A stretch of 64,000 bases of DNA from Mesosutterella faecium (GCF_022809315.2 NZ_JAKZJU020000001.1:1456001-1520000); one strand, 5' to 3'. Positions 1-9,207 are shown, numbered from the stretch's first letter. Notes: generated by a model not told the origin, from the sequence alone. Program-made: numbers and translations.

Positions 1-1998
1 CTGAAGGGAGCGGGGCTTGCCGAAGGGCGCATATTCAACTCGGCCACTCTTGACAAGGCGACGCAGGAGCTGCGCCGCCAGTACCTCGCCAAGGGCTTCT
101 ACGGGGTTGAGGTTTCGACCAACGTGACGCCTCTTGAGCGAAACCGCGTGCGGGTGACGATTTCAGTCGACGAGGGCTCTTCCTCCTCCATCAAGCAGAT
201 CCGCTTCACGGGCCTGCACGCCGCAGACGAAGATGATCTGCGCGACGTGATGCAGCTGGGCACCCCCAACTGGTTCTCCTGGTACACGAAGCGCGACCAG
301 TACTCGCGCGAGAAGCTCGCCGGAGACCTTGAGGCGATCCGCTCCTGGTACCTGAACCGGGGCTATCTCGACTACAGGCTCGACTCCGTGCAGGTGACGA
401 TCGCTCCGAACAAGGAGGACGTGTACATCACGATCAACATCGATGAAGGCAAGCCCTACAAAGTCGCCTCGGTCAAGATCGAGGGCGAGGAGCTCGGTCT
501 CGACAAAGAGCTGCAGGGACTGCTCAAGCCGGTGAAGATCGGCAGCACCTACAGCGCCGAAACCGTGAACGCCGTGGGCGAAAGCCTGAAGGAGAAGTTC
601 TCGACCCTCGGCTACGCTTTCGCCAAGACGACGCCCAATCCCGTGACCGACCGGCAGAAGGGCACGGTGGACGTGATCTACACCATCGACCCGGGCCGCC
701 GGGCCTATGTGAGGAACGTGATCGTCACGGGCAACACCCGCACGCGCGACGAGGTGGTGCGCCGCGAGGTGCGACAGTACGAAGCCTCCTGGTTCGACTC
801 CGACAAAGTGAAGATTTCGAAGGACCGCATCAACAGGCTCGGCTTCTTCGATGACGTGACGGTGGAGCCCACGCAGGTCGCGGGCACCCGCGACGAGGTG
901 GACCTGAACATCCACGTGAAGGAGCGCCCGACGGGCAACATCACGCTCGGCGCGGGCCTGTCCTCCTCCGACGGCATCATCCTGTCGGCCGGCATTTCGC
1001 AGACAAATATTTTCGGCACGGGCAATTCCGCGAGCGTCGAGGTGAGCAATTCGGACTCCACCCGCACTTACGCGCTTTCTCTTACCCAGCCGTACGTCAC
1101 CCCCGAGGGCGTCTCCCGCACGATTGACATTTACGACAGGCGGGTGGACCTTGATGAGCTCGACGTCTCCAACGTCATGTACGAGACGCTCGGCGCGAGC
1201 CTGAGCTACGGCGTGCCGGTGACCGAGCTGGACCGCATCTACCTCGGCGCGAAGATTGAGCAGACCAAGGTGACGCTGCGAGGCTCCCGGGACGCCAGCG
1301 GCGAGCCGATCGGCGACTCCTCGCCGCGGCGCTACTGGGACTACGTCGATAATTTCGGCAAAGATCCGAAGTCGGCGGCGCTCACCTTCGGCTGGTCGAG
1401 GGACTCGCGCGACAACGCGCTTGCGCCTAACAAGGGCCGCTACCAGCGCCTGAGCGGCGAGGTGACGCTGCCGGTGCTCGACCTGCGCTACTACAAGGCG
1501 AGCTACCAGTTCCAGCAGTACTGGCCGGTGGCGAAGTACGTGACGGCCGCCTTCAACACGGAGATCGGCTACGCCGACTCCTACGGCGACAAGGAGTACC
1601 CGTTCTTCAAGAACTTCTACGCGGGCGGCATCGGCTCGGTGCGCGGCTTTGACAGCTCGTCTCTCGGACCGCGCGACAGCAACGGCGACAACCTGGGCGG
1701 CCAGAAGATGTTCAACTTCTCGGCCGAGCTCTACGTGCCGCTGCCGGGCGCCGACCGCACGCTGCGCGCCTTCGGCTTCTTCGACGGCGGCTGGGTCTGG
1801 GGCAAGGGCGGCTCCAACCGCTACGAGGGCACGGACACGAGCAATGTCAGCCTCTCCGACCTGCGCTACTCCGTGGGCGTGGGCGTGGCCTGGATCTCTC
1901 CGCTCGGGCCGCTCAAGTTCTCGATCGCCTTCCCGCTCAACGACAAGAAGGGCGACGACGTGCAGCGCTTCCAGTTCCAGATCGGCACCGGTTTCTAA
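1..1998 (+). CDS. bamA: BamA outer-membrane protein assembly factor (5' truncated by window edge)
   Basis: The reading frame is already open at base 1, so the first visible residues are internal; 665 residues remain of a family usually about 770-810 long, so the signal peptide and roughly the first POTRA domain are missing. The visible part holds the remaining POTRA repeats followed by a 16-stranded Omp85 barrel. The lid-loop signature VRGF lies near visible residue 545 and the chain ends in Phe (FQFQIGTGF), the usual C-terminal beta-signal. BamA is the central subunit of the BAM complex that folds barrel proteins into the outer membrane. It is followed by skp and the lpx genes, the standard proteobacterial order. 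Confidence 0.97.
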   Translation: MKGAGLAEGRIFNSATLDKATQELRRQYLAKGFYGVEVSTNVTPLERNRVRVTISVDEGSSSSIKQIRFTGLHAADEDDLRDVMQLGTPNWFSWYTKRDQYSREKLAGDLEAIRSWYLNRGYLDYRLDSVQVTIAPNKEDVYITINIDEGKPYKVASVKIEGEELGLDKELQGLLKPVKIGSTYSAETVNAVGESLKEKFSTLGYAFAKTTPNPVTDRQKGTVDVIYTIDPGRRAYVRNVIVTGNTRTRDEVVRREVRQYEASWFDSDKVKISKDRINRLGFFDDVTVEPTQVAGTRDEVDLNIHVKERPTGNITLGAGLSSSDGIILSAGISQTNIFGTGNSASVEVSNSDSTRTYALSLTQPYVTPEGVSRTIDIYDRRVDLDELDVSNVMYETLGASLSYGVPVTELDRIYLGAKIEQTKVTLRGSRDASGEPIGDSSPRRYWDYVDNFGKDPKSAALTFGWSRDSRDNALAPNKGRYQRLSGEVTLPVLDLRYYKASYQFQQYWPVAKYVTAAFNTEIGYADSYGDKEYPFFKNFYAGGIGSVRGFDSSSLGPRDSNGDNLGGQKMFNFSAELYVPLPGADRTLRAFGFFDGGWVWGKGGSNRYEGTDTSNVSLSDLRYSVGVGVAWISPLGPLKFSIAFPLNDKKGDDVQRFQFQIGTGF

Positions 1999-2082
1999 GG
2001 GTCGAAAGGGCGTAGAATCGGGCTGTTTCCTGCGGCGGGCGCGGAGCCTGCCGGAGGCTTTCGTTTAGAAGGTTTTGACAAA

Positions 2083-2604
2083 ATGACAAGAAAGTTAGTT
2101 TCTACGGCTGTTCTCGCGGCTGCCGCCTGCGCGGCCATCGCTTTGGCGGGTTCGGCGCCGGCCTTCGCCGCAGAGACGGCGCAGAAGATCGGCGTTGTGA
2201 GCCTCGACCGCGTCCTGCACGAATCGGCCCCGGCCAAGGCCGCCGCGGACAAGCTCCAGAAGGAGTTCGCCCGCCGCAAGGCCGAGATCGACAAGATGTC
2301 GGCGGACTTTAAGGCCAAGGCCCAGGATTTCCAGAAAAACGGTCCGACGCTCACCCAGAGCCAGCGCATCAACGAGCAGCGCGACCTCGCCGAGGCTGAG
2401 CGCGCGCTCAACCGCGCTCAGCGCGAGTTCCGCGAGGAGCGCGGCCAGCGCGAAAACGAGGAGATCCAGATCGTGATCGCCCGCGCCAACCAGGTGATTC
2501 AGGACCTCGCTCGCCGCGAAAACTACGACCTGATCTTCCAGGACGCCGTTTATGCGAGCCCGCGGGCCGATATCACCGACAAGGTTCTCAAAGCCATGAA
2601 GTGA
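2083..2604 (+). CDS. skp: Skp/OmpH periplasmic chaperone
   Basis: A 173-residue protein with a clear Sec signal peptide (hydrophobic core after MTRK, cleavage near AFAA-ET). It then has a short beta segment (KIGVVSLDRVL) and a long Lys/Glu/Arg-rich coiled coil at about residues 50-130, which forms the tentacles of the trimeric Skp jellyfish fold. Skp holds unfolded outer-membrane proteins in the periplasm and hands them to BamA, encoded 84 bp upstream. The ATG follows an AT-rich leader, and a TAGAAT hexamer at 2013-2018 could be an internal -10 element, but no good -35 is visible. Confidence 0.95.
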   Translation: MTRKLVSTAVLAAAACAAIALAGSAPAFAAETAQKIGVVSLDRVLHESAPAKAAADKLQKEFARRKAEIDKMSADFKAKAQDFQKNGPTLTQSQRINEQRDLAEAERALNRAQREFREERGQRENEEIQIVIARANQVIQDLARRENYDLIFQDAVYASPRADITDKVLKAMK

Positions 2605-2608
2605 GGGC

Positions 2609-2678
2609 CGGAAGCCCTTTGCGGGCTTCGGAGGTCCTGCGGAAAGCCTGATCCGGCAAGCGCCCGGGCCAGGCTTTC
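2609..2678 (+). other. Two hairpins in the skp-lpxD gap
   Basis: The 3' gap after skp carries GAAGCCC/GGGCTTC around 2610-2627 and a second 9-bp inverted repeat GAAAGCCTG (2642-2650)/CAGGCTTTC (2670-2678). Neither is followed by a T run, so they look more like mRNA-stability or processing structures than terminators. Confidence 0.4.
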
Positions 2679-2718
2679 TCCGTGAATGAACGCAGCCGTT
2701 TGATTTGAAGAGGTGCCC

Positions 2719-3819
2719 ATGAAAGAAGCTGGCCAGTCGTTTTCGGTGTCCCGCCTGATCGAGGAGGTGAGCCGCCTGTCGGGCGGCCGCCTCGCTTCGG
2801 AAGCGAAGGCGGGAGCCGGGTCATGCGGGGTCGAGGGCTTTGCTCCGCTCGAGGAGGCGCAGCCGCGCCACATTGCCTTCGTGGCCGGACCGAAGGCGCT
2901 GAAGGCTGCGGCCGCGTCGAAGGCGGGCGTGCTTGTGCTGCGCGAGGAAGAGGCGAGGGCAGGCGGCGAAGCTTTTGCGGCGCGGCCCCTCGTGCTCACC
3001 GCCAACCCTTACGCCTGGTTTGCCTGGGCCTCCCAGGCCATGGAGGGAGGCATCCTGCCGCCGCCTGAGGCCGGCATCCGTCCGGGCGCCTTCGTGGATC
3101 CGTCGGCCCAGGTCGACCCGAGCGCGAGGGTCGAGGCCGGAGCCGTGGTGGAGGCCGGCGCGAAGATCGGCCCGAGGGCCTGGATCGGAGCCGGGGCCTA
3201 TGTGGGTGAAAAGGCCGAGATCGGCGAGTCGGCGAGGCTCTATCCGCGCGCTCTCGTGGGCAGCCGCTGCCGCATCGGCGCGCGCACCATCCTCAACATG
3301 GGCTGCGCGATCGGAGGCGACGGCTTCGGCTTTGCGCCTTTTGGCGGGGAATGGGTGAAAATCCCGCAGGTGGGCGCGGTCACAGTCGGCTGCGACGTCG
3401 AGATCGGGGCCAACACGACGATAGACCGCGGAGCGCTTGACGACACCGTGATCGGCGACGGCACGAAGATCGACAATCAGGTGCAGATCGGGCACAACTG
3501 CCGCATCGGGCGGCACTGCGTGATCTGCGGCTGCGTGGGCATCGCCGGCTCCACGACGGTGGGAGACCACTGCGTGCTGGGCGGCGCGGCGATGATCAAC
3601 GGCCATATTTCCATTCCCGCGGGCTCGATGGTCGGGCCCGCCACCCCCGTGATGAGCTGGGGCGAAAAACCCGAGGTGATGACGGGGATCTTCCCGTCGC
3701 AGCCTCACAAGGACTGGGAGCGCACGGCGGTCATGATTCGCCGCCTGCCGCAGATGCGCCAGTCCCTCAAGACGCTTGCCCGGGACGTTGAGCAGCTCAA
3801 GTCCGGGCAGGCTCGTTAA
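2719..3819 (+). CDS. lpxD: UDP-3-O-acylglucosamine N-acyltransferase LpxD
   Basis: LpxD adds the second 3-hydroxyacyl chain, from acyl-ACP, to UDP-3-O-acyl-glucosamine in cytoplasmic lipid A synthesis. The protein (366 residues) has an N-terminal uridine-binding domain to about residue 115, a long left-handed beta-helix of hexapeptide repeats (I-G-x-x-x-x type) and a C-terminal helix that includes RLPQMRQSLKTL. The HNCRIGRH and GGAAMINGHISI stretches are typical of the catalytic region. I chose the ATG at 2719 because GAAGAGG (2707-2713) is well spaced from it; an in-frame GTG at 2713 overlaps that ribosome site. It is slightly longer than the 341-residue E. coli protein. Confidence 0.95.
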   Translation: MKEAGQSFSVSRLIEEVSRLSGGRLASEAKAGAGSCGVEGFAPLEEAQPRHIAFVAGPKALKAAAASKAGVLVLREEEARAGGEAFAARPLVLTANPYAWFAWASQAMEGGILPPPEAGIRPGAFVDPSAQVDPSARVEAGAVVEAGAKIGPRAWIGAGAYVGEKAEIGESARLYPRALVGSRCRIGARTILNMGCAIGGDGFGFAPFGGEWVKIPQVGAVTVGCDVEIGANTTIDRGALDDTVIGDGTKIDNQVQIGHNCRIGRHCVICGCVGIAGSTTVGDHCVLGGAAMINGHISIPAGSMVGPATPVMSWGEKPEVMTGIFPSQPHKDWERTAVMIRRLPQMRQSLKTLARDVEQLKSGQAR

Positions 3820-3838
3820 CCCGCGCCCGGGTTTTCTT
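3818..3838 (+). terminator. Weak terminator-like hairpin at the lpxD stop
   Basis: AACCCG (3818-3823), loop CGCC, CGGGTT (3828-3833), then TTCTT. The stem is only 6 bp and overlaps the lpxD stop codon. It may attenuate transcription into fabZ rather than end it, since fabZ and lpxA obviously belong to the same operon. Confidence 0.35.
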
Positions 3839-3903
3839 CCGGGCCTTATGGAGCGGACAACCCCGAAGAGAGGGCCTATTTCCCCCGGGGATCCGATGAA
3901 AAA

Positions 3904-4356
3904 ATGATAAAGATCTACGAGATCATGGATCTGCTTCCCCACAGATTCCCTTTCCTGCTGGTCGACCGGGTTGAGGAGGTGAGCGAAGACCTCACGACGA
4001 TTACGGCCTACAAGAACGTGACCGCCAACGAGCCGCAGTTCACCGGGCACTTCCCCGGGGCCCCGGTGATGCCGGGGGTGCTCATCATCGAGGCGATGGC
4101 GCAGACCTGCGGCATTCTCGCCATGATGCGGCTGGGCGAGGAGGCCCGCAAGGACAAGGACTCGCTTTATTATTTCGCAGGCATCGACAAGGCCCGCTTC
4201 AAGCGCGTGGTGCTGCCCGGCGACAGGCTCGTGATGAAAGGGCACTACCTGAAGGACCGGCTGGGCATCGGCTGGTTCGAGTGCGAGGCCTCGGTCGACG
4301 GCAATCTGGTGTGCAAGGCGACGCTCATGTGCGCCCGGCGCAAAATCCACGAGTAA
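3904..4356 (+). CDS. fabZ: 3-hydroxyacyl-ACP dehydratase FabZ
   Basis: FabZ dehydrates (3R)-hydroxyacyl-ACP in fatty-acid elongation, competing with LpxA/LpxD for the same hydroxyacyl-ACP pool, which explains its place in the lpx operon. At 150 residues it is the normal length for this single hot-dog-fold enzyme. The signature [13 protein letters not shown] is intact, with the catalytic His49 and Glu63 (IIEAMAQ). The dimer-forming N-terminus begins [21 protein letters not shown]. The ATG at 3904 is the only sensible start. Confidence 0.97.
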   Translation: MIKIYEIMDLLPHRFPFLLVDRVEEVSEDLTTITAYKNVTANEPQFTGHFPGAPVMPGVLIIEAMAQTCGILAMMRLGEEARKDKDSLYYFAGIDKARFKRVVLPGDRLVMKGHYLKDRLGIGWFECEASVDGNLVCKATLMCARRKIHE

Positions 4357-4396
4357 GGCCCGCCCGGGGCTCACACGGCGCGGACGCTTCCTTCAG

Positions 4397-4433
4397 GCGG
4401 GAAAAGGCCTTTTGAGGAAAAGGCTTTTCCCGC
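4397..4433 (+). promoter_or_regulatory. Long near-perfect hairpin upstream of lpxA
   Basis: Outer stem GCGGGAAAA (4397-4405)/TTTTCCCGC (4425-4433), a single bulged G at 4406, inner stem GCCTTTT (4407-4413)/AAAAGGC (4418-4424) and loop GAGG. This gives 16 base pairs in a 37-nt element ending 34 nt before the lpxA ATG. There is no T run after it, so a role in mRNA processing, stability or translation is more likely than termination. The function is inference. Confidence 0.6.
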
Positions 4434-4467
4434 TCCGTCCGCATGAAATCAAGATTAAGAGGTGCTC

Positions 4468-5256
4468 ATGGCAAAAATCCATCCGATGTCAGTGGTCGAT
4501 CCGGCCGCCGAGATTGACGAGGGTGTGGAGATCGGTCCCTTCTGCGTGGTCGGACCCCATGTGAAAATCGCTTCAGGCACGGTCCTGATGAGCCATGTTT
4601 CGGTGCTCAACCGGACCACGATAGGCCGCAACAACAAGATTTTCGCGGGAGCCTGCATCGGCTGCCTGCCGCAGGACAAGAAGTACGCGGGCGAGGATAC
4701 GAGCCTCGAGGTGGGCGATGACAACGTGATCCGCGAGAACTGCACGATGTCGATCGGCACCGTCCAGGACGAGGGCGTCACGCGCGTCGGCTCCCGGGGC
4801 CTGTACATGGCGAACGTGCATGTCGCGCATGACTGCCGCGTAGGCAATGACGTGATTCTTGCAAACAACGTGGGGCTTGCCGGCCACGTGCATGTGAAGG
4901 ACTTCGCGATCATCGGCGGGCAGGCGGGCGTGCACCAGTTTGTGCACATCGGCGAGCACGCGATGGTGGGCGGCGGCTCCATGGTGGTGCGCGACGTGCC
5001 TCCTTTCGTCATCTGCTCGGGCTATCCGGCCGAGCCCCACGGGCTCAATTCGATCGGACTGCGCCGGCGCGGCTTTACGGCCGACCAGCTCTCCGCCCTC
5101 AAGCACTGCTACCGCATCATTTACCGGGAAAACCTCACGGTGGCGGAAGCGAACGTGAAGCTGCAGGCGCTGGAGGCCGAAGAGCCGCAGTTCCGCGACC
5201 TGATTGAACTTATTCGGGTCGCAGTGGCCGACAGCCCCCGCGGCATCATCCGCTGA
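4468..5256 (+). CDS. lpxA: UDP-N-acetylglucosamine O-acyltransferase LpxA
   Basis: LpxA performs the first step of lipid A synthesis, moving a 3-hydroxyacyl chain from ACP to the 3-OH of UDP-GlcNAc. With the ATG at 4468 the protein is 262 residues, the same as E. coli LpxA; the AAGAGGTG ribosome site fits it, and an in-frame GTG at 4462 overlaps that site. Hexapeptide repeats run from about residue 8 to 185. The catalytic His is in VAHDC (His121), and the C-terminal helical domain includes LRRRGFTADQLSALKHCYRI. Confidence 0.97.
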   Translation: MAKIHPMSVVDPAAEIDEGVEIGPFCVVGPHVKIASGTVLMSHVSVLNRTTIGRNNKIFAGACIGCLPQDKKYAGEDTSLEVGDDNVIRENCTMSIGTVQDEGVTRVGSRGLYMANVHVAHDCRVGNDVILANNVGLAGHVHVKDFAIIGGQAGVHQFVHIGEHAMVGGGSMVVRDVPPFVICSGYPAEPHGLNSIGLRRRGFTADQLSALKHCYRIIYRENLTVAEANVKLQALEAEEPQFRDLIELIRVAVADSPRGIIR

Positions 5257-5257
5257 A

Positions 5258-5293
5258 GCGCGGGCGGCGCCCCTTCGGGGCCGCCGCCCGCGC
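5258..5293 (+). promoter_or_regulatory. Very GC-rich hairpin between lpxA and lpxB
   Basis: The left arm 5258-5273 pairs with 5277-5293 over 16 bp with one bulged C and a TTC loop (or a TTCG tetraloop). It begins two bases after the lpxA stop codon and ends about 20 nt before the lpxB ATG. There is no following T run. It is the second such structure in this operon (compare 4397-4433). Confidence 0.6.
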
Positions 5294-5313
5294 CAACACA
5301 GGAAGCAGCAGAC

Positions 5314-6516
5314 ATGGAAGGATCGCCTTCGAAGACAAATCCAGAGGAGACGCTCGCGCCCGACCTGGCGCACCGCAACGGCGCGATGTGGCTCGCCGGG
5401 GAGAAAAGCGGCGACGCGCTGGCCGCTCTCGTCCTTCCGGCCGTGAAAGAGCGCATGGGCGGGGCGCTTCAGTACGGGATCGGGGGCGAAGCGATGGTGC
5501 GCGCGGGGCTCTCGGCCTGGAAGGGCATTGAGGCGCTTTCCGTGCGAGGCTACGTCGAGGTGCTCCGAAAGCTTCCCTCCCTGCTGAAGCTGCGCTCCGA
5601 GGTGATCGAGCGCGCCCGCGCGGCCTCGCCGCGCGTCTTCGTGGGGGTCGATGCGCCGGACTTCAACCTCGGGGTCGAGGCGGAGCTGCGCCGCAGCGGC
5701 ATCCCCACGGTTCACTTCGTGAGCCCCTCGATCTGGGCCTGGAGGCCCGAGCGGATTGAAAAGGTCCGCGCGGCCGCCGACCTTGTGCTTCTCGTCTTCC
5801 CGTTCGAGCAGGCAATCTACGACCGGGCCGGCATTCCCGCCGTCTACGTCGGCCACCCGATGGCCTCTCAGATTCCCGAAAAGCCGGATTCCTGGGCCGC
5901 CCGGAAGCGCCTCGCGATCGATCCGCAGGGACCGGTTTTTGCGCTTCTGCCGGGGTCGCGCTACGACGAGATCCGCTGGAACGGGCCGTGCTTTTTAGAG
6001 ACCGCCCGCAGGGTGCTCCGCAGCGAGCCCGAGTCCCTTTTCCTTGTCCCGGCCGCAGATGAGCCCCGGCGCCTGCAGATCGTGAACCAGCTCTCCGGGT
6101 TTCCGGATGTCGCAGCGAGGGTTCGGATTTTCCTCGGGCGCAGCCATGACGTGCTGGAGGCCTGCGACGCGGCGCTCATCGCCTCCGGCACGGCCACGCT
6201 CGAGGCGGCGCTTTACAAAAAGCCCATGGTCGTGAGCTACCGGATGCCCGCCCTCTCCTCGATCATCATGCAGAGCAAGGGCACCACCTCGTGCGTGAGC
6301 CTGCCCAACATCCTCGCGGGCCGGAACGTCGTCCCGGAGTTCCTGCAGTATTACGCGCAGCCCCAGTTCATGGCGGTGAGCCTGCTCGAGCAGCTGAGGC
6401 CCGAGCGGCGCGAGGCCCTGCGCCCGGTTTTCGAGCGGATGCATGAGTCGCTGCGGCGCGACACTGCGGCGCTCGCCTCCGAGGCCGTGGCCGGAGCCGC
6501 CCGGCGGGCGCCATGA
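5314..6516 (+). CDS. lpxB: Lipid-A-disaccharide synthase LpxB
   Basis: A GT19-family glycosyltransferase that joins UDP-2,3-diacylglucosamine and lipid X into the beta-1,6 disaccharide of lipid A at the inner face of the cytoplasmic membrane. The 400-residue protein has the N-terminal [14 protein letters not shown] motif (the family usually reads GEASGD), the DAPDFNLG loop, the [10 protein letters not shown] segment, and the nucleotide-binding [14 protein letters not shown] and KPMVVSYR motifs in the C-terminal half. About 25 poorly conserved residues precede the core, so the true start could be slightly downstream. Its stop overlaps the rnhB start by 4 bp (ATGA), so the two are translationally coupled. 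Confidence 0.95.
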   Translation: MEGSPSKTNPEETLAPDLAHRNGAMWLAGEKSGDALAALVLPAVKERMGGALQYGIGGEAMVRAGLSAWKGIEALSVRGYVEVLRKLPSLLKLRSEVIERARAASPRVFVGVDAPDFNLGVEAELRRSGIPTVHFVSPSIWAWRPERIEKVRAAADLVLLVFPFEQAIYDRAGIPAVYVGHPMASQIPEKPDSWAARKRLAIDPQGPVFALLPGSRYDEIRWNGPCFLETARRVLRSEPESLFLVPAADEPRRLQIVNQLSGFPDVAARVRIFLGRSHDVLEACDAALIASGTATLEAALYKKPMVVSYRMPALSSIIMQSKGTTSCVSLPNILAGRNVVPEFLQYYAQPQFMAVSLLEQLRPERREALRPVFERMHESLRRDTAALASEAVAGAARRAP

Positions 6517-7175
6517 GGCGGCGCGCGGCAGCGCCGGACGCCTCCGCCTTCACGGGGGACCTTTTCGGCGCAGAGGACTGGTCGGGGGAGGTCGTGGCCG
6601 GAGTCGATGAAGCAGGGCGCGGGCCGCTTTGCGGAAACGTCGTTGCCGCCGCAGTGATCCTCGACCCCCGCAGGCCGATCGAGGGCCTGCGGGACTCCAA
6701 GAAGCTCACCGAGGCGCGGCGCGAGCAGCTCGCGCCCGTGATCCGCGAGAAGGCGGCGGCCTGGGGCGTGGGCGAGGCGACGCCTCAGGAAATCGATGAA
6801 CTCAACATCCTGCAGGCGACGATGCTCGCCATGCGGCGGGCGGTCGAGGCTCTGCCGGAGGGCGCGCGGCCGACCCTGGTGCTGGTTGACGGCAACCGCA
6901 CGCCGAAACTCGGCATTCCCTGCCGCGCGATCGTGAAGGGCGATGACCGGGTGAAGGCGATCTCGGCCGCCTCAATCCTCGCAAAGACCTGTCGGGACGC
7001 CGAGCTGCGGCGGCTTGATCAGGCTTATCCTCAGTACGGCTTCGCCCGCCACAAGGGCTACGGCACGAGCCAGCACCTCGAGGCGATCCGCCGCTACGGC
7101 CTGATCGAGGGCGTGTACCGCAGGAGCTTTGCGCCGATCAGCGCCCTCACGGGCTGGAAAAGGGAGAAAAAATGA
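6513..7175 (+). CDS. rnhB: Ribonuclease HII
   Basis: A 220-residue RNase HII, which nicks 5' of single ribonucleotides embedded in DNA. The active-site motif [12 protein letters not shown] holds Asp32 and Glu33; a further acidic residue lies in LVLVDGNR and the last in the AKTCRD segment. The [17 protein letters not shown] stretch is the family's substrate-contact region. It overlaps lpxB by 4 bp and the next gene by 4 bp, so lpxB-rnhB-methyltransferase are one coupled unit, the usual proteobacterial arrangement. Confidence 0.96.
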   Translation: MRRRAAAPDASAFTGDLFGAEDWSGEVVAGVDEAGRGPLCGNVVAAAVILDPRRPIEGLRDSKKLTEARREQLAPVIREKAAAWGVGEATPQEIDELNILQATMLAMRRAVEALPEGARPTLVLVDGNRTPKLGIPCRAIVKGDDRVKAISAASILAKTCRDAELRRLDQAYPQYGFARHKGYGTSQHLEAIRRYGLIEGVYRRSFAPISALTGWKREKK

Positions 7176-8023
7176 TCAGGGAGAGCGCCGTTTCAATCAC
7201 AAGCGAGGCCAACGAACGCGTGAAGGGCTGGAAAAAGCTGGCCTCTCAGCCGCGGCAGATCCGCCGCGAAAGACTCTGCCTCGCCGAGGGGCTTCACATC
7301 GCCATGTCGGCGCGCGACGCCTCGTACCCTGTGAATGCCTTGATCCTGAGGGACGGGGAGGCCTCGCCGGAGGCCGAAGCGCTCGTGCGCGAGATCACCG
7401 GCGCGGCCCGCCGCTCCGGCCGCAGGCCGCCCCGGCTCTACCTCCTTGCGCCCGCGGTCTACGAGTCCATCGCCCCGGTTGAAAAGGGCTGCGGGCTCAT
7501 GATGGAGCTGCCGCTGCCGCCGGAGCCTGCGGCTGACGCGCTGCGCGGTCTTGACGCTCTTTTTCTCGACGGCGTCCAGGATCCGGGCAACGCCGGCACG
7601 CTGATTCGGACGGCCGTCGCTTCGGGCGTGCGCGTGATCGCCGCAAGCCCGGGCACGGTCGAGCTCTGGTCTCCCAAGGTGCTTCGAAGCGCCATGGGGG
7701 CGCATTTCGGGGCCCATATTCTGGAAAACGTGAAGGCCTCCGAGCTCGCGCTCCGGTTTGCCGGCCGCAGAATCGCAGCCGACGCCCGCGGCGGCCGCGA
7801 CCTCTACGACACTAAGGGCTGGGAGTCCGGCCCCGTGGTCTGGCTCATGGGCGCCGAGGGCCCGGGGCTCTCGCAGCAGGCGCTTGCGGCGGCCGAGCTG
7901 CGGCTTTACATCCCGATCGAACCGGCGACGGAAAGCCTCAACGTGGCCGCGGCAGCCGCCGTCTGCCTTTTCGAGCAGCGGCGCCGCAGGCGCTTTGGCG
8001 CGGACGGCGCCCGCCGGGGCTGA
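7172..8023 (+). CDS. TrmH/SpoU-family RNA 2'-O-methyltransferase
   Basis: A 283-residue SPOUT methyltransferase expected to put a 2'-O-methyl on an rRNA or tRNA nucleotide; the exact target cannot be read from the sequence. The N-terminal substrate-binding part covers about residues 1-120, starting with the RERLCLAEG segment of the family. The knot motifs are all present: [24 protein letters not shown] and [18 protein letters not shown]. The ATG at 7172 follows GGGAG and overlaps the rnhB stop. Confidence 0.9.
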   Translation: MIRESAVSITSEANERVKGWKKLASQPRQIRRERLCLAEGLHIAMSARDASYPVNALILRDGEASPEAEALVREITGAARRSGRRPPRLYLLAPAVYESIAPVEKGCGLMMELPLPPEPAADALRGLDALFLDGVQDPGNAGTLIRTAVASGVRVIAASPGTVELWSPKVLRSAMGAHFGAHILENVKASELALRFAGRRIAADARGGRDLYDTKGWESGPVVWLMGAEGPGLSQQALAAAELRLYIPIEPATESLNVAAAAAVCLFEQRRRRRFGADGARRG

Positions 8024-8066
8024 TGCCTTTTTTTTGACAACTCCTCACACTTCAGGCGACAACGCT

Positions 8067-8318
8067 ATGCATCCCTGGCTGGATTTCAAGAATTACCGCA
8101 ACCCCCTGCAGTTTTTCATCCGCGAAGCGCTCCTTGCGGCCGCCTTCGTGGTGCTTGTCATTCTGAAGCCTTTCCTCAACTCGCTGGTGAATTCGGGCAT
8201 GTCGGAGGGTTTTGCCTCGATCATCGTGGGCGTGGTGGGCTTCCTGATCCTGCTGCTCATGGAAAGGGTCTGGAAGCAGTTCGGCCCGGCCGGGGACGGC
8301 GGGAAGAAGCGCCCCTGA
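8067..8318 (+). CDS. Small two-helix membrane protein of unknown function
   Basis: The ATG at 8067 opens an 83-residue protein (MHPWLDFKNYRNPLQFFIRE...) with two predicted membrane helices, around residues 20-42 and 50-68, and a positively charged C-terminus ending GKKRP. I do not recognise a family. The ribosome site is weak. It lies 43 bp after the methyltransferase on the same strand and may be the last gene of the lpx operon transcript. A frame extending further upstream is in another frame of the methyltransferase gene and is not real. Confidence 0.6.
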   Translation: MHPWLDFKNYRNPLQFFIREALLAAAFVVLVILKPFLNSLVNSGMSEGFASIIVGVVGFLILLLMERVWKQFGPAGDGGKKRP

Positions 8319-8331
8319 GGCTCCCGCCCGT

Positions 8332-8368
8332 AAAAAAACGGGCCCCCGCGCGCATGAGCGCGGGGGCC
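8332..8368 (-). terminator. Intrinsic terminator of the glt ABC operon
   Basis: A perfect 11-bp stem, GGCCCCCGCGC (8341-8351)/GCGCGGGGGCC (8358-8368), with a 6-nt loop. On the minus strand it is followed after CG by seven T residues (the A run at 8332-8338), the classic rho-independent form. It ends the minus-strand operon whose last gene stops at 8422 and may also slow transcription from the left. Confidence 0.85.
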
Positions 8369-8421
8369 TGCGGGGGGGGGTAAGCGCAGCCCGGGCTTCC
8401 TGCCCGGGGCGGCGCCGCCTC

Positions 8422-9177
8422 TCAGTGCGAGAGGATCTTCGAGAGGAAGTGCTTCGCGCGGTCCGACTTCGGGTTGCTGAAGAATTCGTCCTTCGGAGAG
8501 TCCTCGAGGATCTCGCCCGCCTCGAGAAAGATCACGCGGTCGGCCACGTTCTTCGCAAAGCCCATCTCGTGGGTGACCACCATCATCGTCATGCCTTCGT
8601 GCGCGAGCTCGACCATGACGTCGAGCACCTCGTTGATCATTTCCGGGTCGAGCGCCGACGTCGGCTCGTCAAACAGCATGCATATCGGATCCATGGCGAG
8701 GGCCCGGGCGATGGCGACTCGCTGCTGCTGGCCGCCGGAGAGCTGCCCGGGGAACTTGTCCGCCTGCTTGCCGAGCCCGACGCGCTCGAGCAGCTTCAGT
8801 CCCTTCGCGGTGGCTTCATCGCGGCTGCGCTTGAGGACCTTCATCTGGGCGAGCACCAGGTTCTCGCGGATCGACAGGTGGGGAAAAAGCTCGAAGTGCT
8901 GGAAAACCATGCCCACGTGGCTGCGAAGCTTCGTGAGGTTCGTTTTCGGGTTGGTCACCTCGACGCCGTTGACGAAAATCTTCCCCTCCTGGACGCTTTC
9001 GAGTCCGTTCACGGTCTTGATGAGGGTGGACTTTCCGGAACCCGACGGGCCGCAGACCACCACGACCTCGCCCTGGCGGACCTGGCAGCTGCAGTGCTTG
9101 AGAACCTGAAAGCTGCCGTACCATTTTGAAACGTTCTGGATGTCAATCATCAGGGCGTTTTTGTCTTCAGAGGACAT
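8422..9177 (-). CDS. gltL: Amino-acid ABC transporter ATPase (GltL/GlnQ type)
   Basis: A 251-residue ATPase of the polar amino-acid uptake family. It has Walker [11 protein letters not shown]-loop [14 protein letters not shown] signature [16 protein letters not shown], Walker [14 protein letters not shown] and switch His in VVTHEMGFA. The ATG at 9177 is chosen because TAGGAAA is well spaced from it; a TTG two codons upstream is possible. It is the last gene of a four-gene minus-strand operon (binding protein, two permeases, ATPase). The E. coli gltIJKL order and the binding-protein sequence suggest glutamate/aspartate as substrate, but specificity is inference. Confidence 0.93.
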   Translation of the reverse strand: MSSEDKNALMIDIQNVSKWYGSFQVLKHCSCQVRQGEVVVVCGPSGSGKSTLIKTVNGLESVQEGKIFVNGVEVTNPKTNLTKLRSHVGMVFQHFELFPHLSIRENLVLAQMKVLKRSRDEATAKGLKLLERVGLGKQADKFPGQLSGGQQQRVAIARALAMDPICMLFDEPTSALDPEMINEVLDVMVELAHEGMTMMVVTHEMGFAKNVADRVIFLEAGEILEDSPKDEFFSNPKSDRAKHFLSKILSH

Positions 9178-9207
9178 GTTCAATTTCCTAAGCGGTTAAA
9201 GGCTTTT

